Shown piece by piece: positions 49,614 to 57,081 of a DNA stretch of 64,000 bases. The notes under the pieces were generated by a model. That model was not told the origin of the DNA. It saw only the letters and a list, made by a program, of their open reading frames with translations, and searched no databases. Every line of letters starts with the position of its first letter. Position 1 is the stretch's first letter. The translations under genes and the position numbers were made by a program. The DNA comes from a bacterium 1xD8-48 (GTDB taxonomy: Bacteria; Bacillota; Clostridia; Lachnospirales; Lachnospiraceae), in the NCBI GenBank assembly GCA_009917455.1, contig QZDS01000002.1:186001-250000 (forward strand), written 5' to 3'.

Positions 49614-49696
49614 GATTGAAAATTAAAAATTTTCAATCTGGAGCTTTGTGCTACGCGCAAAGTCTCCGGGCTTTGGAAAGGAGCATGGTTATAACT
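49614..49696 (+). repeat. Two-hairpin leader element, copy A (before GH112)
   Basis: GATTGAAAATT (49614-49624) and AATTTTCAATC (49628-49638) form a perfect 11-bp hairpin. Directly after it, GGAG-CTTTG (49640-49648) pairs with CAAAG-T-CTCC (49658-49667), then GGGCTTTGGAAAGGAGCATGG leads to the start codon. A closely similar copy stands at 55563-55650. Both stems are kept in the second copy, including a rearranged but still paired second stem, so RNA structure is probably the conserved property. I do not know this motif. Confidence 0.6.
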
Positions 49697-51856
49697 ATGG
49701 CAAAAACAAAAGGCGGCTTCACCCTGCCGGGGGAAGCCGGATACGAGGCGCTTACGCTGAAAATGGCGGAAAAATGGGGAGCCGATGTGATTCGTGACAG
49801 CGACGGAACAGAATTGTCGGAGGAAATTGTGCAGGCCGGATACGGAATTTATTCCACTATCTGTATCATCAGGGAGCACAACGAATGGGCGAAAAACCAT
49901 CCGGGGAACTTACAGCAGTCCTTTTTAATGACCGCGCCGGTGACGGCAAACGACGAGGTAGTGTCCGTTCATCTGATGGAAGGATTTTTTGACGGACAGT
50001 TCGTTGTCAATGACAGTGAGGAATCCTTACGTTACTGGGAGGTTTATGACAGGACCACGGAAGAAAAGCTCCCGAACGGACAGTGGTGCTTTGAAAAGGA
50101 AGCCGGCAACGTGGTAATCCAAAAGGCCGTTCCTTTTCATAATTATACGGTAAGCTTTCTGGCATACCGCGTGTGGGAAGAAATTTCCATGTACAATCAC
50201 GTGACAAATAACTGGGACAAGGAACATTTAGTGCCCATCGACCCCAGAAAAAAGGAAGCCAGGGATTATCTTTACGAGTGGCTGGAAAACTGGTGCAAGA
50301 CCCATCCCGACACAACGGTGGTGCGTTTTACATCCCTGTTTTACAATTTTGTCTGGATTTGGGGCAGCAGGGAAGAAAACAGGAATCTTTATACGGATTG
50401 GGGTTCCTATGACTTCACCGTAAGCCCGCTTGCTTTGGAGGAATTTGAAAAGGCGTACGGCTATGCACTTTGCGCCGAGGATTTCATCAATCAGGGAAAG
50501 CTTCATGTGACCCATATGCCGGCAGGCAAAAAGCAGAGGGATTATATGGCCTTTACCAACCGTTTCGTGGTGGATTTCGGAAAAGAACTGGTGGAACTGG
50601 TACACCGTTACGGCAAGAAAGCCTATGTATTTTATGACGATAGCTGGGTAGGCGTGGAGCCTTACAGCGAACTTTTCCCCGAGTTTGGATTTGACGGACT
50701 GATTAAATGCGTGTTTTCGGGATACGAGGCGCGTCTTTGCGCCGGGGCAAAGGTGGAGACCCATGAGCTGCGCCTGCATCCCTATCTGTTCCCGGTTGGT
50801 CTTGGCGGGGCGCCTACCTTTTCGGAGGGCGGCAATCCGGTTCTGGACGCAAAAAAATACTGGGTAAGCATCCGCCGGGCGCTCCTTCGCCAGCCGGTGG
50901 ACAGAATCGGCCTTGGGGGTTATCTGCATCTGACAGAGCCCTACCCTGATTTCTGCGACTACATAGAGCAGGTGGCGGACGAGTTCAGAACCATAAAGGA
51001 AATGCACGGGGACGGCGGCGTTTATACCATACCCTGTAAGGTGGCGGTTCTCCACAGTTGGGGAAGTCTCCGCTCCTGGACCCTTTCGGGACATTTCCAC
51101 GAAACCTACATGCATGACCTGATACATATAAACGAAGCCCTCTCGGGACTTCCGGTGGAGGTTTCCTTTATCAGCTTTGAGGACGTAAAGGCCGGAGCGT
51201 TAAAAGATGTGAATATTGTCATCAATGCCGGTCGGGCCGGAACAGCCTGGAGCGGCGGCGATGCGTGGAAAGACGCGGAGCTTGTAAGCCGCATTCAGGA
51301 ATGGGTATATAAAGGAGGCGTATTCCTTGGCGTAGGCGAACCTTCGGCAACGGAAGGCTATCAGGATTATTTCCGCATGGCACAGGTTCTGGGAATCGAC
51401 GAGGATACCGGTGCAAGAGTATGCCACGGAAGATGGCAGTATACCCTGGACGAGGAAACCCAAAAGCTTTTGATACCGGAAGGCGCGGACGTACCGGGAC
51501 GGCAGTATCTTATGCTGACGGATGGAAAAGCACGCGTCCTGGCGGAAAAAAATGGAATCCCTGCGGCCGTTATCAACGATTTCGGAAAAGGAAAGGGAAT
51601 TTATCTTAGCGGATTTTCCTTAAGCAACGCCAACGCCCGGATGCTCCTTAATCTGATGCTCTACGGTATGGGACTACCCCTTAGCCAGAATTATCTCACG
51701 GACAACCCGGACGCGGAATGCGCTTATTATCCGGGAACCGGGAAACTGGTGGTAATCAACAACAGCGACAGACAGGTGCGGACAAAGGTGCAGACAGAAA
51801 AAGGCGTGCAGGAATTTACGCTGGCGGCGTTTGAGACGGTGATTGAAGAAGCGTGA
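49697..51856 (+). CDS. GH112 1,3-beta-galactosyl-N-acetylhexosamine / galactosyl-rhamnose phosphorylase
   Basis: A 719-residue cytoplasmic phosphorylase that splits Gal-beta-1,3-HexNAc (host mucin and milk glycans) or Gal-beta-1,4-Rha (plant) with phosphate to galactose 1-phosphate. GH112 hallmarks: Lys-Gly-Gly-Phe-Thr-Leu-Pro-Gly-Glu-Ala-Gly near the start, Arg-Asp-Ser-Asp-Gly-Thr, Val-Val-Arg-Phe-Thr-Ser-Leu-Phe-Tyr-Asn-Phe, and Tyr-Asp-Asp-Ser-Trp-Val-Gly-Val-Glu-Pro with Asp314/Asp315 near the general-acid position known in the Bifidobacterium enzyme (Asp313). The length fits the family. ATG 49697 is preferred (protein starts Ala-Lys-Thr-Lys-Gly-Gly-Phe); AAAGGAG is 13 bases away, and the in-frame ATG 49685 is too close to it. 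Substrate type cannot be told by eye. Confidence 0.9.
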   Translation: MAKTKGGFTLPGEAGYEALTLKMAEKWGADVIRDSDGTELSEEIVQAGYGIYSTICIIREHNEWAKNHPGNLQQSFLMTAPVTANDEVVSVHLMEGFFDGQFVVNDSEESLRYWEVYDRTTEEKLPNGQWCFEKEAGNVVIQKAVPFHNYTVSFLAYRVWEEISMYNHVTNNWDKEHLVPIDPRKKEARDYLYEWLENWCKTHPDTTVVRFTSLFYNFVWIWGSREENRNLYTDWGSYDFTVSPLALEEFEKAYGYALCAEDFINQGKLHVTHMPAGKKQRDYMAFTNRFVVDFGKELVELVHRYGKKAYVFYDDSWVGVEPYSELFPEFGFDGLIKCVFSGYEARLCAGAKVETHELRLHPYLFPVGLGGAPTFSEGGNPVLDAKKYWVSIRRALLRQPVDRIGLGGYLHLTEPYPDFCDYIEQVADEFRTIKEMHGDGGVYTIPCKVAVLHSWGSLRSWTLSGHFHETYMHDLIHINEALSGLPVEVSFISFEDVKAGALKDVNIVINAGRAGTAWSGGDAWKDAELVSRIQEWVYKGGVFLGVGEPSATEGYQDYFRMAQVLGIDEDTGARVCHGRWQYTLDEETQKLLIPEGADVPGRQYLMLTDGKARVLAEKNGIPAAVINDFGKGKGIYLSGFSLSNANARMLLNLMLYGMGLPLSQNYLTDNPDAECAYYPGTGKLVVINNSDRQVRTKVQTEKGVQEFTLAAFETVIEEA

Positions 51857-51895
51857 CACGCGTATTGACAAATATAATTTTATGCTATTGCAAAC

Positions 51896-51930
51896 AAAAG
51901 AACCAACCGGGGCAAACGGTTGGTTCTTTT
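51896..51930. terminator. Bidirectional terminator
   Basis: AAAAGAACCAACCG (51896-51909) pairs perfectly with CGGTTGGTTCTTTT (51917-51930), a 14-bp stem with A and T tails on either side. It serves both the GH112 gene and the convergent nitrilase-family gene. Confidence 0.93.
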
Positions 51931-52822
51931 ACTCCCGATAGTCTTTTCTTATAAATGGATTTTGAATTTTGGTTTCCGTTAACAGTCCATATTTTCCTGG
52001 ATGGCGATATGCGTTCCCATGTACTTCCTTATTACGGTAATCACGAAGTTGTTCCAAATCAAGCTCAGCCATATAAATGCCCTCCTGCCCATTCGCCTGT
52101 AAAATGCATGTATCACGGGAACTATCTAAATCCGGGAGAAAAGCCACTCCATCAAAAACGCTTGAACCTCCATTACAATCGGGTACAGTTTCAGGATAAT
52201 TGCAGGTTGCGATTGCTGTCATATTTTCATAAGCTCTGGAACGAAGCTGTGAAAGGCGGTTTATTTCCATGGGACATGCATTTGGAACAAGAATAAGTTC
52301 AGCCCCCTTGAGCATTAAAATTCTTGCACTTTCGGGAAATTCCCTGTCATAACAAATCATAGCGCCAACTTTTATCTCTCCACATTCTGTATCAAGCGTA
52401 GTGACATAAAAATCTTCTCCGGGAGTTAAATTACATTCTACATCAAAGTCACAGGTATGTACTTTCGCATATACCAATTTTTGTTCTCCAAATCTGTCAA
52501 AAAGAACTAATGAATTACGAGGAGCATTTTTGTATTTTTCAAGTAAAGTTATACCAATGGCCATGTTAAGTTTTTTTGCGAGACAACCAAACGCGGTGAC
52601 AAAATCACTATGAACAGAAACAGCTTCCTCTTTCCAGTCATTTACAGGTCTGCCATAAATGTTATATCCATTACTCCACATCTCAGGAAATAACGCAATA
52701 TCAGCGCCGCTTTCTTTAGCCTTTTCGCAATATCTTATTCCTTTTTCGAGGTTTTCTTTTAGCGTTTTGCAGGGGGTAAGCTGCAGTAAAGCAATATTTA
52801 GATATTTTCTGTTTTTTATCAA
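51929..52822 (-). CDS. Carbon-nitrogen hydrolase (nitrilase superfamily)
   Basis: A 297-residue amidase of the nitrilase superfamily with the Glu-Lys-Cys triad: Leu-Phe-Pro-Glu-Met-Trp, Lys-Val-His-Thr-Cys-Asp-Phe, and Ile-Cys-Tyr-Asp-Arg-Glu-Phe-Pro-Glu. It resembles N-carbamoylputrescine or omega-amidase-like enzymes. TTG 52822 with GGAGGA 7 bases upstream is my preferred start; ATG 52837 in the same frame lacks a good site and would add five residues. AT-rich relative to its neighbours and alone between terminator and divergent kinase, it may have been acquired. Confidence 0.88.
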   Translation of the reverse strand: MIKNRKYLNIALLQLTPCKTLKENLEKGIRYCEKAKESGADIALFPEMWSNGYNIYGRPVNDWKEEAVSVHSDFVTAFGCLAKKLNMAIGITLLEKYKNAPRNSLVLFDRFGEQKLVYAKVHTCDFDVECNLTPGEDFYVTTLDTECGEIKVGAMICYDREFPESARILMLKGAELILVPNACPMEINRLSQLRSRAYENMTAIATCNYPETVPDCNGGSSVFDGVAFLPDLDSSRDTCILQANGQEGIYMAELDLEQLRDYRNKEVHGNAYRHPGKYGLLTETKIQNPFIRKDYRE

Positions 52823-52961
52823 ATCAGATTCCTCCATTTTAAAGTTTTGCCTTTAGATTATCATAATCAAATTTATATTTCCATCAAATATTCACTAAAG
52901 TTTTTCCATTCTCCGCTCAGCCTGATTCATTAGGTAAAGAAGAGAAATTTTATAAATCCTG

Positions 52962-52990
52962 TTCCGTCTGACTAATCATTGGGTTATAAT
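52962..52990 (+). promoter_or_regulatory. Sigma-A promoter of the P-loop kinase gene
   Basis: TTCCGT (52962-52967), 17 bases, and a perfect TATAAT (52985-52990), 46 bases before the kinase start. The -35 is weak. Confidence 0.45.
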
Positions 52991-53036
52991 GGAATCAGCG
53001 GTAAACCGGAGTTTTGCAGGAAAGGAAAAAATATAA

Positions 53037-53558
53037 ATGATTGTTTTGATAACGGGCGCTTCGCATACAGGGAAAACGGTTCTTGCTCAAAAACTTCTTG
53101 AAAAATATAAATATCCTTATTTGTCAATCGACCATTTGAAAATGGGTTTCATCCGCAGCGGTTACACGTACCTTACGCCTGAAGATGACGACAAACTTAC
53201 GGATTATCTGTGGCCCGTTATTCGTGAAATGATTAAAACAGCCATAGAGAACAGTCAAAATCTTATCATTGAAGGGTGCTATATTCCTTTTGACTGGGCA
53301 GAGAGTTTTGAAAAGGAGTATCTTGAACATATCAGATATTACTGCCTTGTAATGAGTGGAGATTATATCAAAAACCATTTTGCACAGATAAAAAGCTATG
53401 CCAATGCCATAGAAAACCGTTTGGAAGACGAATCGTGTACCATGGAAAGCGTTTTGGAAGATAACGCGCAATTTCTGGAGCTTGCGCAAAGGTATGGCGT
53501 AAATTATGTGCTGATTGATGAGGTGTATAAAATAAACATTGACTTGGAAAAGTTTTAA
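53037..53558 (+). CDS. P-loop kinase-like NTPase
   Basis: A 173-residue soluble protein with Walker A Gly-Ala-Ser-His-Thr-Gly-Lys-Thr (residues 7-14), a lid-like Ile-Asp-His-Leu-Lys-Met-Gly motif, and Leu-Ile-Ile-Glu-Gly-Cys-Tyr-Ile (Walker B-like). Size and motifs fit small-molecule kinases of the adenylate/shikimate/2-phosphoglycerate kinase superfamily. The substrate is unknown. It has its own promoter; no operon partner. Confidence 0.8.
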   Translation: MIVLITGASHTGKTVLAQKLLEKYKYPYLSIDHLKMGFIRSGYTYLTPEDDDKLTDYLWPVIREMIKTAIENSQNLIIEGCYIPFDWAESFEKEYLEHIRYYCLVMSGDYIKNHFAQIKSYANAIENRLEDESCTMESVLEDNAQFLELAQRYGVNYVLIDEVYKINIDLEKF

Positions 53559-53666
53559 TTTCCCTGTAAAGAGGCCGGGCTGGCTGACATTATAAATCAG
53601 TCGAAACAGGAAACGCCAAAACAAACGTATTTTGTACAGATAATAAGAGAGTGAAAGGAAAAAAGT

Positions 53667-53908
53667 ATGAGAAATCCTGATTGGATGCAGAGTATTCAGA
53701 AGAAAATGGTATGTATGCATGAAAAACTGGGAGAAAGCGTCCTGGGCAGTGCGCGGTATTAGACGACCCGGAATATCAGGGACTTCTGCTTCATGGGGCG
53801 GGAAATAAAACGGCAGAGGAGCGGGTGGACGTGCCGCTGATTTATGGAGATTACTTTTATCTGGAAGCACTTGCAAGGCCGGACGGATGGTGGAATAAAA
53901 TATTCTGA
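53667..53908 (+). pseudogene. GH88-family remnant with internal deletion
   Basis: ATG 53667, with AAAGG upstream, opens a 31-codon frame (Asn-Pro-Asp-Trp-Met-Gln-Ser-Ile-Gln-Lys-Lys, then Lys-Leu-Gly-Glu-Ser-Val) that resembles the first helix of GH88 unsaturated uronyl hydrolases and ends at TAG 53760. From 53756 in another frame comes Gly-Leu-Leu-Leu-His-Gly-Ala-Gly, then Val-Asp-Val-Pro-Leu-Ile-Tyr-Gly-Asp-Tyr-Phe-Tyr-Leu-Glu-Ala-Leu-Ala, the typical GH88 C-terminus. About 300 central codons are gone. After 53908 another open piece (53899-54005, ending Gln-Ile-Arg-Gly-Arg-Tyr-Gly) may be the tail of a further lost gene. Confidence 0.7.
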
Positions 53909-54002
53909 AATTTTACCCGGCAAGACAATTCCGGGATATGGGAAACTATGAGGACGGAAATCCAGCGGAGGCCGCCATGGAACAGATACGAGGCCGGTAT
54001 GG

Positions 54003-54953
54003 CTAAAAATCCTTCGGCGGCGTCATCCACCCGGTACATTTCAGGATAGACCTGTTGCGGATAAAGGACATCTGCTTCCGGTATTGCAGCGGAGTTACTC
54101 CCTCAATATCCAGAAATTGCCGGTTAAAGCTGGAAACGGAGTGGAAGCCCACTTCCTCCGAGATGGCAAGAACCGGCAGTTCCGTGGTGCGCAGAAGGAC
54201 GGTGGCCCTGGCAATCCGGGTACGGTTTAAATATTCTAAAGCGCCATAGCCCATAATGGCGTGAAAGGTTCTCCGAAAGTGGGTAGGGCTCATATGGCAC
54301 AGAGGGGCAAGATTTTCCATGGGAAAATCTGACATATAGTTTTTTCGGATATATTGAAGGGCAGGAGAAATAGCCAGAGAATTTTCATGCAGCTGGATGT
54401 TTCCCCGGCCTTCTTTTTCCGCGCCGGAAGAAAGGTTAATCAGCTTCATCATAAGGGAAAGCAGAAGTCCCCTTACGCTGAAAGCAAAATTCATTTCTTT
54501 TCTTTCCATTTCATTCATAACGGATGTTACCAGCGTATAAATTTCAGGATAAATCTTCCCGGGAAGAATCGCGCTGCAGCTTCGCAGGAGTTTTTGAAGG
54601 ATTTCCAGGCTGGAAATGACCTCCAGAGGAAAATACGGATAAAACAGCTCTTCCACATTTACAAAAATGTAAGACCATTTGCTGGCCGTGCCGGGAGCGG
54701 AATAGGTGGTGTGGGGAATATCGCTTCCCACAATGGCGACGTCCCCGGCGGAAAAGGCGAGGGGATTCCCGGAAAATTCCATGGTGCCGCTGTGGGACTC
54801 GCACAGACCGATTTCCAGACAATTGTGAAAATGGAGAGTGCCGGAAGGCACGTCGGAAATACGCCATTCATCACCCCGCAGCAAAATAACGGGAAAATAA
54901 GCGGGTAGCAGATAATTGCGGTATTCTATTATCTGATGTTTTGGTCTGGACAA
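54003..54953 (-). CDS. AraC family regulator with cupin sensor
   Basis: A 316-residue regulator: N-terminal cupin (about 25-110) with His-Phe-His-Asn-Cys-Leu-Glu-Ile-Gly and Gly-Asp-Val-Ala-Ile-Val, helical linker, and AraC double helix-turn-helix (about 205-305) with Met-Ser-Pro-Thr-His-Phe-Arg-Arg-Thr-Phe and Ser-Glu-Glu-Val-Gly-Phe-His-Ser-Val-Ser-Ser-Phe. Such proteins sense a sugar and activate a neighbouring utilisation operon; the adjacent GH88 and GH125 genes are broken, so it may have lost its targets or act on the DUF2804/MFS genes. Confidence 0.9.
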   Translation of the reverse strand: MSRPKHQIIEYRNYLLPAYFPVILLRGDEWRISDVPSGTLHFHNCLEIGLCESHSGTMEFSGNPLAFSAGDVAIVGSDIPHTTYSAPGTASKWSYIFVNVEELFYPYFPLEVISSLEILQKLLRSCSAILPGKIYPEIYTLVTSVMNEMERKEMNFAFSVRGLLLSLMMKLINLSSGAEKEGRGNIQLHENSLAISPALQYIRKNYMSDFPMENLAPLCHMSPTHFRRTFHAIMGYGALEYLNRTRIARATVLLRTTELPVLAISEEVGFHSVSSFNRQFLDIEGVTPLQYRKQMSFIRNRSILKCTGWMTPPKDF

Positions 54954-55035
54954 AGGAAGAACCTCCCGGTGTATAGACTTTTCTATTCCTGCAGCGCGGC
55001 GCAGTAAAAGCCGCTACGTTTAGCCTATCATGTAT

Positions 55036-55088
55036 TTTCACGGACAACAACTATTTTTCTTGACATTTCACGGAGAAAGAGTTATCGT
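55036..55088. promoter_or_regulatory. Direct repeats and promoter near the AraC gene
   Basis: TTTCACGGA occurs at 55036-55044 and 55066-55074, offset 30 bases. TTGACA (55060-55065), 17 bases, TATCGT (55083-55088) forms a plus-strand promoter overlapping the second copy. The repeats lie 83-121 bases upstream of the minus-strand AraC start, so they could be its own binding sites. The rest of 54954-55245 shows nothing recognisable. Confidence 0.35.
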
Positions 55089-55245
55089 GCGCTTATGACT
55101 GATATGGTCTGAAGCTGAAAGTCGGCGGGGATATGGCAATAGCAGTCATTTACTTTTTAATTATGAATATCAGGAATAAAGATATTCTTCCGCACAATCA
55201 TATGGAAATATTTGACTGGAAGAAAAAATTTGGCCGGAGGATAAG

Positions 55246-55566
55246 ATGGCAGAAGTATTGACGGAAGAATTGATTTATGAAATATTGTCGGTGGTGGAGG
55301 AAATTCCCGAGGGGAAGGTTGCTTCCTACGGGCAGATTGCCCGGCTGATTGGCAGGGACAAAAACGCGAGACTTGTAGGAAGGGTTCTTAGCATGGCGGA
55401 GTATTACGGGAAGTATCCCTGCCACCGTGTGGTGAACCATGCGGGGCGGCTGGCTCCCCATTTTCCGGATCAGAAGCGTTTGCTGGCAGAGGAGAATGTG
55501 AAGTTTAAGGATGGCAGCCATGTGGATATGAAAGAGTACGGATGGGAGTATGAGGGGGAGGATTAA
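55246..55566 (+). CDS. MGMT-family DNA alkyltransferase-like protein
   Basis: A 106-residue protein equal to the C-terminal domain of O6-alkylguanine-DNA alkyltransferase: Ile-Pro-Glu-Gly-Lys-Val-Ala-Ser-Tyr-Gly-Gln-Ile-Ala, helix-turn-helix with Val-Gly-Arg-Val-Leu, and active-site Pro-Cys-His-Arg-Val-Val with Cys59. The Cys is kept, unlike in the Trp-type alkyltransferase-like proteins. It lacks the N-terminal domain and the recognition motif downstream is divergent, so it may flag lesions rather than repair them. The start has GGAGG upstream. Confidence 0.88.
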   Translation: MAEVLTEELIYEILSVVEEIPEGKVASYGQIARLIGRDKNARLVGRVLSMAEYYGKYPCHRVVNHAGRLAPHFPDQKRLLAEENVKFKDGSHVDMKEYGWEYEGED

Positions 55567-55650
55567 AAATTAAAATTTTCAATCCGGAGATTAGTGCTAT
55601 GCGCGAAGTCTCCGGGCTCTGGAAAGGAGCATGGTTCTAATAATGATGAT
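55563..55650 (+). repeat. Two-hairpin leader element, copy B (before GH125 remnant)
   Basis: It starts at the stop codon of the MGMT-like gene. The first hairpin pairs AAAATT with AATTTT (55566-55580) flanked by GATT/AATC. The second pairs CCGGAGA (55584-55590) with TCTCCGG (55610-55616). Then TCTGGAAAGGAGCATGGTT follows, matching copy A at 49675-49690 almost base for base. Roughly 80% of bases agree with copy A by eye. It leads into a short frame (ATG 55632) that stops at once, in front of the GH125 remnant. Confidence 0.6.
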
Positions 55651-55670
55651 TCAGGCTGGATAAAACGGAA

Positions 55671-55985
55671 ATGGGGCCATACATATGGGAGAGAAAGTAT
55701 GAGGTGGATTCTCTTGCGTTTCCTTTGTTCCTGCTGGAGGAGTATTACAAAAGAAAGAAGGATGACGTCGTTACAGACAGGGTAAAAGAGGCGATACGCA
55801 CCGTTATTCGGGTGTGGAAGTCAGAACGGAACCACGAAAACTCAAACTACAGGTTTGAGAGAGACAGCGGACTGCCAACGGAAACTCTGAGCAATGAAGG
55901 AAAAGGTCAGGTTTTCACCCGCCCATGGTTCGCATGGGCGGATTCCATGTTCTGCCTGCTGGCGGCGGAAGTTTACGGTCTGTAA
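55671..55985 (+). pseudogene. GH125 (alpha-1,6-mannosidase) remnant, internally deleted
   Basis: The 104 open codons match two separate parts of GH125. The first is Trp-Glu-Arg-Lys-Tyr-Glu-Val-Asp-Ser-Leu, then Val-Trp-Lys-Ser-Glu-Arg-Asn-His-Glu and Tyr-Arg-Phe-Glu-Arg-Asp. The second is the end of the protein, Phe-Thr-Arg-Pro-Trp-Phe-Ala-Trp-Ala-Asp-Ser-Met-Phe. The N-terminal part of about 150 residues and the region between the two motifs are missing. Upstream only the conserved leader element (55563-55650) is kept, so the intact gene was probably regulated like the GH112 gene. The short product is unlikely to be active. Confidence 0.7.
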
Positions 55986-55988
55986 CTT

Positions 55989-57017
55989 TTACCAGTTGTT
56001 TACCGCGTGTTCCGCAAAGGAAATTACGTCCTTTACATTAAGGCTGGTGCCGTCGTCCAAAACGGCGGCGCCGGAAAAGCTTCCGAACATCTGATGGCAG
56101 TGATTATCCACCCAGAGAAGCTTTATTTTCGTTTCTCTGTCATAAACGGGATTCAGCCACAAATCAAGCCGCCCGTCCTCGTCGGTGAAATGCCAGGGAG
56201 CCATGTAATCTTTTCCGAGAGTAAAAGTAACCTTTCCCAGCTTATGGGATTTGCCCTTGTAAAAGAGCATATTCTCGCTGGCGATATCCGTGTTGCCAAA
56301 ACCGCACCCTAAGTTAAAGCCAAACATTTCCCCGTCAAGATAACCGCTTGCGTTGCTCCAATACCACTCGTTATGAAAAGGCCAGACGCCCCGGCCCCAG
56401 TCCAGAATACCGAAGGAATCTTTTTTGTCGAATTTCCATTCATGCTTTGGTGTGCGGACAAATCCCTCGGCGGTCATACAGTTGATTTTGTGGTTATAGT
56501 AAAACGCCTGCTCATATTCGTCAAAAGGCAGATTGATTACCAGCGAATCAGGATTCTGCCGCTCAAGATAAATGATGGCTTCCAGTCCGCGCCAGCGGCA
56601 GGTCAGCGTGCGTCTGCCCGAGGTGACGTCAAAACTCATAAAGATGCCGGTTTTTCTGTCCACATTTGGAAAGCCCGGACGGGGATAGGTTAAGGTGTGG
56701 GGCTTTTCCGCATCCTCCGGCATATGGAAAGAGCCGAAAGGCAATGGAATTGTCTGGCAGAGGTCAAAATACTTTTTCCCTTTCTGAAAATCAAACAGCA
56801 TCAAACTAACCTGACCAGCATATCCGGCGTGGCCGATGGTGAGCTGCAGGCAGAGATGGTCGTTGGAAATCTGGTAAAAATCCCATTCCTTTACCCGCCA
56901 TGGCGGCGCTTTGACGGCGTTTCTGCGGTAGATAAGCGTGCTCTTTCTTGAGAAGCCGGGAAAGGGACGGCCCTTTTTGTCCAGAACCGGCCCGCGTTGT
57001 AAAAGTTCTCGTTCCAT
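55989..57017 (-). CDS. DUF2804 domain protein
   Basis: A 342-residue protein of the DUF2804 family: Gly-Arg-Pro-Phe-Pro-Gly-Phe-Ser near the start, Trp-Asp-Phe-Tyr-Gln-Ile, Phe-Tyr-Tyr-Asn-His-Lys-Ile-Asn-Cys-Met, and Leu-Asp-Trp-Gly-Arg-Gly-Val-Trp-Pro-Phe, His-Asn-Glu-Trp-Tyr-Trp. The beta-rich fold is lipocalin-like; the molecular function is unknown. ATG 57017 has AGGAGG upstream; a longer in-frame reading has none. It is 64 bases after the MFS gene and probably co-transcribed. Confidence 0.85.
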   Translation of the reverse strand: MERELLQRGPVLDKKGRPFPGFSRKSTLIYRRNAVKAPPWRVKEWDFYQISNDHLCLQLTIGHAGYAGQVSLMLFDFQKGKKYFDLCQTIPLPFGSFHMPEDAEKPHTLTYPRPGFPNVDRKTGIFMSFDVTSGRRTLTCRWRGLEAIIYLERQNPDSLVINLPFDEYEQAFYYNHKINCMTAEGFVRTPKHEWKFDKKDSFGILDWGRGVWPFHNEWYWSNASGYLDGEMFGFNLGCGFGNTDIASENMLFYKGKSHKLGKVTFTLGKDYMAPWHFTDEDGRLDLWLNPVYDRETKIKLLWVDNHCHQMFGSFSGAAVLDDGTSLNVKDVISFAEHAVNNW

Positions 57018-57081
57018 AAAATACCTCCTGTTTTGAAATCCATTTGCGTGCTGCATGCCTTTTGCCGATTTGCGCATACAG

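Noticed and set aside
50228-51127. Minus-strand frame of 299 codons opposite the GH112 gene
   Set aside because: Antisense to conserved GH112 motifs; no domain features of its own.
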